Source: an uncultured Sphingomonadaceae bacterium
Lineage (GTDB): Bacteria > Pseudomonadota > Alphaproteobacteria > Sphingomonadales > Sphingomonadaceae
Length of the DNA stretch: 6,359 nucleotides
Direction: 5' to 3'
Assembly: GCA_937920575.1 (NCBI GenBank)
Contig: CAKZSF010000264.1
Span: 1 to 6,359 of the forward strand
The translations under genes were made by a program, and so were the position numbers. Positions 1-6,359 of the stretch are shown here, one piece after another. The stretch's first letter is position 1; each line of letters opens with the position of its first letter. Under the pieces are notes generated by a model that worked only from the letters and a program-made list of their open reading frames with translations, did no database searches and was not told the DNA's origin.

Positions 1-3259
<3,259 letters not shown>

Positions 3260-3269
3260 GCCTTGGTCG

Positions 3270-3292
3270 CTGCCCGCTCTTATCGTGGGCAG
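3270..3292 (+). other. Small stem-loop just after rpoC
   Basis: CTGCCCGC pairs with GTGGGCAG (8 bp including one G-U) around a 7-base loop, 10 bases after the rpoC stop codon. It is followed by GTGTTT, only a weak U-tract. It may be an mRNA 3' stabilising hairpin or a weak first terminator ahead of the stronger one at 3303-3348. Confidence 0.4.
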
Positions 3293-3302
3293 GTGTTTAG
3301 AG

Positions 3303-3348
3303 AACAAAGACCTCGCCGGAGCAACATGCTCTGGCGGGGTCTTGTTTT
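3303..3348 (+). terminator. Rho-independent terminator of rpoC, possibly bidirectional
   Basis: A 14-bp stem (3309-3322 with 3328-3341, containing two G-U wobbles as read on the + strand) closes a 5-base AACAT loop. Five flanking A/U/G/C pairs (AACAA with TTGTT, one bulged A) extend it. The sequence TTGTTTT follows on the + strand. Read on the - strand, the same hairpin is followed by TTTGTTCT, so it could also stop transcripts of the convergent oxidoreductase gene that ends at 3485. It closes the rpoBC transcription unit. Confidence 0.85.
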
Positions 3349-3363
3349 GCTACAATTTGCGGC

Positions 3364-3405
3364 GGCTTGAGGATCAGCCTAAATCTTGGGCTCGCAGTTC
3401 AAGCC
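3364..3405. other. Nested inverted repeat in the convergent intergenic region
   Basis: GGCTTGA (3364-3370) pairs with TCAAGCC (3399-3405), and within the loop AGCC (3377-3380) can pair with GGCT. An alternative pairing of TTGAGG (3367-3372) with CCTCAA (3414-3419) is also possible. CTCTTT follows on the + strand. It could be a secondary terminator for either convergent gene, but the loop is large and the U-tract poor. Nothing else recognisable is seen in 3350-3484. Confidence 0.25.
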
Positions 3406-3484
3406 TCTTTGCGCCTCAATCCAGCGGGACCAAATCGGGACCGTCTCTACGGCCATAATGCTCGATCAACACTACCGCTAAATC

Positions 3485-4831
3485 CTACATCATATTCTTG
3501 AGGTCAGAGGCAAAGGTCGGGAAGGCCATTGGCGTTTCTTTCAATTCGCTTGCGGTGATTTTGTGGCGCATCGCCAGCGCGAAGATGTGGATCAAATCCT
3601 CACCGTGATGGCCCACCAAATGTGCGCCGACAATTTGGTCACTGTCATTGTCTGTAATGACTTTGGCCCACGCGACTGTTTCGGCGTAACTCTTGCCAGA
3701 AAACCACCCTGTCATATCGCTGATTGTGACGCTGACATTTAGGTTCTGGGCTTCTGCCTCTTTCTCCGTCAAGCCGACAGTTGCCAGCGCGGGAATGGTA
3801 TAAACCGCACTCGGGACGGCATGATACTCGGGCGATTTTTCGGGCCCATGTACGATATTGTGGCCCACAATACGGCCTTCATACGTGGCCAGCGGTGACA
3901 ATTGCGGCGATTGGACCAAGGCGTCTCCCGCGACCCAGACTGAGGGGTTTGAGATTGAACGCAAATAATCGTCCACCTCAATGTGAACACCGCTAAACTC
4001 GACATTGGCCTTTTCCAAATCCAATTGGTCAACATTGGCAATGCGGCCAGCGCCATTGATGACGCTGTCGCTCGCGGCGGTGAAGTCCTTGCCTTCATGG
4101 GTGTAGACGACTTCAAGCCGATCGCCTGATTGCTTCACGCCTTTCACGTCAACGCCAGTCTTGATCGTGATGCCGAGCCGCTCGCTCTCAGCTTGGATTG
4201 CGGCAACAGCGTCGCTGTCAATTCTTGGGAGCAATTGCGGTGCCGCTTCCAAAATCGTCACTTTCACACCGGCGCGCGCATAGACATGGCTGAATTCCAT
4301 CGCGATAACACCACCGCCAATGAAAACCGCCTCATCAGGGAGATGCTTCTGCGAGAGCACCTCATCAGATGTGATCATCAACTCTGCGCCCGGAAGATCG
4401 AGCGGTCTTGGCTTAGAGCCTGTCGCGATCACAATGTTGTCGCCTGTAATTGTGGTGTCGCCAACCTTGACGCTGTTGGGCCCGACAAACTTCGCGCGGC
4501 CATGAAAGACTGTGCCGCGTTTTTCAGCGACGCCCTGCATGGCATCCGGAATGAAGCCGACCATGTCGTCCTTGCGGGAGATTAGCTTTTTCCAGTCAAG
4601 TTTCGGTTCGCTGACCGTGATTCCATGTGCAGAGGCTTGCTCAATTTCATGAAGAGTGTGCGCGGCGGCTACCAGCACTTTCTTAGGTGTGCAGCCGCGA
4701 TTGGGGCAGGTGCCGCCAAAGTCCAGTTCTTCGATAAAGGCGATCGATTTGCCGGCTTCGCTGGCAATTGCTGATACGCCAAATCCTGCGTTTCCGCCGC
4801 CGATGATAATGATGTCAAAATGTTCGGTCAT
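3485..4831 (-). CDS. FAD-dependent pyridine nucleotide-disulfide oxidoreductase, dihydrolipoyl dehydrogenase/glutathione reductase-like, atypical C-terminus
   Basis: A 448-residue cytoplasmic flavoenzyme of the class I disulfide reductase fold, expected to move electrons from NAD(P)H through FAD to a redox-active cysteine pair. Seen in order: FAD dinucleotide motif GGGNAG (11-16) with acidic E34; redox cysteines C42 and C47 in GGTCPNRGCTPKK; ATGS (136-139); NAD(P) motif GGGVIA (172-177); second FAD motif AGD (301-303); dimerisation domain from about 340. K50 and E179 match the flavin-side Lys-Glu pair of glutathione reductase. E195, at the end of the second NAD-domain strand where glutathione reductase has its NADPH-binding Arg region, suggests NADH preference (inference). 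Oddity: the C-terminal HPTxxE is replaced by F437-P-T-F-A-S442, removing the His-Glu dyad, and the protein ends 6 residues later. It is the likely second gene of an operon with the DUF417 gene, 120 bases away. The start is ATG with a purine-rich GAGAGAAG just before it. The substrate is unknown; glutathione reductase, lipoamide dehydrogenase, MerA or RclA identity is not supported. Confidence 0.93.
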   Translation of the reverse strand: MTEHFDIIIIGGGNAGFGVSAIASEAGKSIAFIEELDFGGTCPNRGCTPKKVLVAAAHTLHEIEQASAHGITVSEPKLDWKKLISRKDDMVGFIPDAMQGVAEKRGTVFHGRAKFVGPNSVKVGDTTITGDNIVIATGSKPRPLDLPGAELMITSDEVLSQKHLPDEAVFIGGGVIAMEFSHVYARAGVKVTILEAAPQLLPRIDSDAVAAIQAESERLGITIKTGVDVKGVKQSGDRLEVVYTHEGKDFTAASDSVINGAGRIANVDQLDLEKANVEFSGVHIEVDDYLRSISNPSVWVAGDALVQSPQLSPLATYEGRIVGHNIVHGPEKSPEYHAVPSAVYTIPALATVGLTEKEAEAQNLNVSVTISDMTGWFSGKSYAETVAWAKVITDNDSDQIVGAHLVGHHGEDLIHIFALAMRHKITASELKETPMAFPTFASDLKNMM

Positions 4832-4894
4832 AATACTTCTCTCAATCTCTGGTTTGAAGGGGGCGCGTTTGCGCGCTCATCCCTATTTCAATGA

Positions 4895-4927
4895 AGAGGC
4901 CGCCCGCACTGGTAGAGGGCAGCCTCT
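4895..4927 (-). other. Intercistronic stem-loop
   Basis: AGAGGCCGCCC (4895-4905) and GGGCAGCCTCT (4917-4927) form an 11-bp stem with one mismatch around an 11-base loop, in the 120-base gap between the two minus-strand genes. On the - strand it is followed by TCATTGAAAT, without a U-run. It is therefore more likely an mRNA processing or stability element, or a partial attenuator, than a full terminator. A second small GCGCG/CGCGC inverted repeat lies at about 4863-4876. Confidence 0.5.
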
Positions 4928-4951
4928 CTGGTCGGTACTCTTACTTGGACA

Positions 4952-5431
4952 TTAGGCCGCTTTGGCTGCTTTTGCAGCGTCGGTCGCTACAAACAGTGAC
5001 AAGGCGAATAGGCCGATATCCTTCAGCAGAAACTGGCCGGGCATCACCGAAATTCCAAGACCGCCTACGCTTGGCTCAAACACACCGGGGGTGCTGAGGA
5101 AGAATGAAGCTGTAAGGGCAAAGGTTGCAGCAGCCAGATAGCCGCCGATTTGCGCCAGTCGCGGCGCGAAGAAGCGTGCGGCTATCAGCATTCCAATGAT
5201 GATCTCAATCGTGCCGATCACGTTTGAGATACCCTGATTGGACAAGATATTTTGTGTGAATGCAATGAGCGGGCTGTTTGTAATCAATCCGCTGATTGCC
5301 TCGGCTTCATACGATGTGAATTTCATTCCGCCGAACCAGAAGAAAATCACTGGCAGTGCAATTGTTGCGGCAATGCGCGGCAAGTTGCTGTCTTGGGGTT
5401 GAGCGATTTGAGTGTCGTTGGTGTTGGTCAT
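4952..5431 (-). CDS. DUF417 (YkgB/RclC-like) inner-membrane protein
   Basis: A 159-residue integral membrane protein with a short polar N-terminus (about 1-17) and four hydrophobic segments at roughly 19-38, 68-86, 93-114 and 134-151, ending in an Ala/Lys tail. The block from W32 through P54 (WFGGMKF, YEAEAI, NSPL) and the later GTIEIIIGMLI, FFLSTPGV and LLKD segments resemble E. coli RclC/YkgB from memory of that family. The protein is shorter than RclC (197 residues), mainly because it lacks a hydrophilic insert between helices 1 and 2. RclC belongs to the reactive-chlorine resistance operon rclABC, but its biochemical role is unknown. The general fold is DoxX-like. The start is ATG with a strong AGGAG 7 bases upstream. 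It is the promoter-proximal gene of the minus-strand unit, divergent from the TetR gene, and probably repressed by it. A more distant DoxX-family quinone-linked role cannot be excluded. Confidence 0.85.
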   Translation of the reverse strand: MTNTNDTQIAQPQDSNLPRIAATIALPVIFFWFGGMKFTSYEAEAISGLITNSPLIAFTQNILSNQGISNVIGTIEIIIGMLIAARFFAPRLAQIGGYLAAATFALTASFFLSTPGVFEPSVGGLGISVMPGQFLLKDIGLFALSLFVATDAAKAAKAA

Positions 5432-5438
5432 AGTCTTT

Positions 5439-5443
5439 CTCCT
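5439..5443 (-). promoter_or_regulatory. Ribosome binding site of the DUF417 gene
   Basis: AGGAG on the - strand sits 7 bases before the ATG at 5431-5429. It is the best Shine-Dalgarno in the window and fixes that start. The downstream oxidoreductase gene has a much poorer purine stretch. Confidence 0.8.
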
Positions 5444-5490
5444 AAGTTTGCGGCCGCACCATTTCCTGTTTGGACAGCCACAATAAATTT

Positions 5491-5506
5491 GTTACCGTTG
5501 GGTAAC
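5491..5506. promoter_or_regulatory. Putative TetR-family operator A
   Basis: GTTACC-GTTG-GGTAAC is a perfect 6-4-6 palindrome, 60 bases upstream of the DUF417 start codon and immediately ahead of an AT-rich stretch on the - strand (AACAAATTTATTG) that could carry a -10 element. The half-site recurs at 5561-5576. A divergent TetR gene next to paired palindromes is the usual arrangement for autoregulation plus control of the neighbouring operon. No convincing -35/-10 pair could be fixed by eye. Confidence 0.65.
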
Positions 5507-5526
5507 GAATGAGTGTCATCATCCGT

Positions 5527-5541
5527 AACTAATCGGTAGTT
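5527..5541. promoter_or_regulatory. Possible degenerate third palindrome between the operators
   Basis: AACTA-ATCGG-TAGTT is a 5-5-5 inverted repeat lying almost exactly midway between the two stronger palindromes (centres about 35 bases from each). The overlapping 16-mer at 5525-5540 matches the GTTACC-N4-GGTAAC pattern at only about 4 of 6 positions in each half. It may be a weak operator, part of a promoter, or chance. Confidence 0.3.
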
Positions 5542-5560
5542 CGGACGAATAATGAGATAA

Positions 5561-5576
5561 GTTACACACCGGTAAC
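5561..5576. promoter_or_regulatory. Putative TetR-family operator B
   Basis: GTTACA-CACC-GGTAAC matches operator A in 11 of 12 half-site positions with the same 4-base spacer. It ends 19 bases before the TetR start codon, just upstream of the ribosome binding site, where bound repressor could block its own transcription. The surrounding region is AT-rich (23 of 60 G+C for 5521-5580 by hand count). Confidence 0.65.
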
Positions 5577-5584
5577 AAAATAAC

Positions 5585-5588
5585 GGAG
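5585..5588 (+). promoter_or_regulatory. Ribosome binding site of the TetR gene
   Basis: GGAG lies 7 bases before the ATG at 5596 and supports that start over any downstream Met. Confidence 0.7.
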
Positions 5589-5595
5589 AACCCCA

Positions 5596-6162
5596 ATGGG
5601 GCGGACAAAATTATACGATCCCCAGGTCGCACTGAGCGCTATTAAGGAGCAGTTCTGGGCAAATGGATTTGAAGGGACATCGCTTCACGATCTTGAGGTT
5701 GCCACCAAATTGCCCAAGCAAACGCTCTACCGCGAGTTTGGCGACAAGCATCAAATGTACCTGAAAGCGCTTGGCGATTATGAGCGTACCGAAATCCGAG
5801 AGGCAGCAAAAATCCTCTCTGCCGAGTCGGACGCCAGAGGCGCTTTCCAAGCGCTGTTCGATGCAATCATAAATGAGGTAGAAGGCAACAATGACAGGCG
5901 TGGATGCTTCTTGTGCAATGCCAGTGCTGATCGCACCTCCATCGACCAAGAAATAGGATTACAGGTTGTGGCCATGCTGGATCGCTGGCGCAAAACATTC
6001 CAGACTGCGCTGGGACCTGCGCCACAATCAAAAGAACTATCAGACGTTCTCTTGGCAGGGTATATTGGCTTTAGAATTTTGGCACGCGCTGGACTGTCGG
6101 CACCTCAACTGAGGGCAATCGCGGGCCAGCTGCTCAACATCATTCCAACACGATCACGGTAG
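5596..6162 (+). CDS. TetR/AcrR-family transcriptional regulator
   Basis: A 188-residue one-domain-plus-HTH repressor. The N-terminal TetR helix-turn-helix spans about residues 10-57: the FWANGFEGTSL segment, the LPKQTLYREFGDK recognition-helix region, then YLKAL. The rest is the helical ligand-binding and dimerisation domain. Within it, R102-G-C104-F-L-C107-N is the 'GCxL.N' segment common in this branch of TetR proteins. C104 falls where NemR of E. coli carries its hypochlorite- and electrophile-sensing C106 (alignment by eye). C107 adds a second thiol, making a C-x-x-C. The gene is divergent from the DUF417/oxidoreductase operon across 164 bases containing paired palindromes, so it most likely represses both itself and that operon. 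Its base composition looks lower in GC than rpoC (sample lines 27-33 of 60 against 34 of 60). The inducer is unknown. Confidence 0.93.
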   Translation: MGRTKLYDPQVALSAIKEQFWANGFEGTSLHDLEVATKLPKQTLYREFGDKHQMYLKALGDYERTEIREAAKILSAESDARGAFQALFDAIINEVEGNNDRRGCFLCNASADRTSIDQEIGLQVVAMLDRWRKTFQTALGPAPQSKELSDVLLAGYIGFRILARAGLSAPQLRAIAGQLLNIIPTRSR

Positions 6163-6226
6163 TTAGATTCTAGGTATATTTACCGGGACCATGGATCGTC
6201 CGCATTGCTCGGGCACCTAAAAACCA

Positions 6227-6266
6227 GAAACCCCGCGCGGAGGCCGGTCCGAGCGGGGTTTCCTTT
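6227..6266. terminator. Strong hairpin terminator after the TetR gene, likely bidirectional
   Basis: GAAACCCCGC (6227-6236) pairs perfectly with GCGGGGTTTC (6253-6262). Inside, after one G-A mismatch, CGGA (6238-6241) pairs with TCCG (6248-6251) around a GGCCGG loop. CTTT follows on the + strand. On the - strand the exit side reads TGGTTTTTAG, a better U-tract. It ends the TetR transcript, which stops 64 bases earlier, and may also serve a leftward gene beyond the window edge. Confidence 0.85.
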
Positions 6267-6359
6267 GCCCCCCTGTAAGGCGGCTAGGTTTTGTCATGGT
6301 CGGGAGTCCGTTCGAAAACTCCAGTGATGTCGGGTATAGCGACGAGGGATAACCAATTC

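Noticed and set aside
3435..3460. GGGACC direct repeat and nearby short repeats as an insertion scar
   Set aside because: A 6-base repeat five bases apart is expected by chance and does not flank the accessory genes.
3485..4831. Naming the oxidoreductase gor, lpd, merA or rclA
   Set aside because: The CxxxxC core is shared by all of them, but the PNRGCTPKK context and loss of HPTxxE fit none specifically, so only the superfamily is claimed.
6303..6322. GGAGT...TTCGAA...ACTCC resembling a tRNA T-arm
   Set aside because: The loop between the 5-bp arms is 10 bases instead of 7, and no acceptor stem, anticodon arm or D-arm can be folded around it.
6218..6358. Minus-strand frame open from the right edge to a TAG at 6218-6220
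   Set aside because: It runs through the strong terminator hairpin, is Pro/Arg/Gly-rich and matches nothing recognisable; about 46 codons are not enough to support a gene.

Overview
The window looks like chromosomal DNA from an alphaproteobacterium, most likely a member of the Sphingomonadales (Erythrobacter/Sphingorhabdus-like). The basis is the RpoC sequence style: a proteobacterial insertion in the trigger loop, and a long Ala/Glu-rich C-terminal tail. The moderate GC content fits. The taxonomic call is by eye, not from a search.

Layout. (1) Bases 1-3259, + strand: the 3' three-quarters of rpoC, the RNA polymerase beta' subunit. It is cut by the left edge, and the reading frame is open to base 2. 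(2) Bases 3260-3484: a convergent intergenic region with a strong hairpin terminator (3303-3348) that could serve both strands, plus weaker hairpins. (3) Bases 3485-5431, - strand: a probable two-gene operon. It is transcribed first through a small four-helix membrane protein of the DUF417/RclC (YkgB) type (5431 to 4952). After a 120-base gap holding a stem-loop comes a flavin-dependent pyridine nucleotide-disulfide oxidoreductase (4831 to 3485). (4) Bases 5432-5595: an AT-rich divergent control region with two matching 16-base palindromes, 70 bases apart. (5) Bases 5596-6162, + strand: a TetR/AcrR-family repressor with a Cys-x-x-Cys in its ligand-binding domain. (6) Bases 6163-6359: a very strong hairpin terminator (6227-6266), then about 90 bases in which no gene can be supported.

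How the genes may work together. The three accessory genes look like a self-contained, TetR-controlled stress module placed directly behind rpoC. A DUF417 membrane protein paired with a flavoprotein disulfide oxidoreductase recalls the E. coli rclABC hypochlorite-resistance locus. Here, however, the regulator is TetR-type rather than AraC-type, and the oxidoreductase belongs to a different branch. It has a CxxxxC redox pair, but a Phe-Pro-Thr replaces the usual C-terminal His-Pro-Thr, so the classical His-Glu acid/base dyad is absent. The repressor's C104 falls in the same 'GC-L' segment as the redox cysteine of the bleach sensor NemR. A thiol- or electrophile-sensing switch controlling a redox defence pair is therefore the most interesting hypothesis. 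The function is inferred, not demonstrated.
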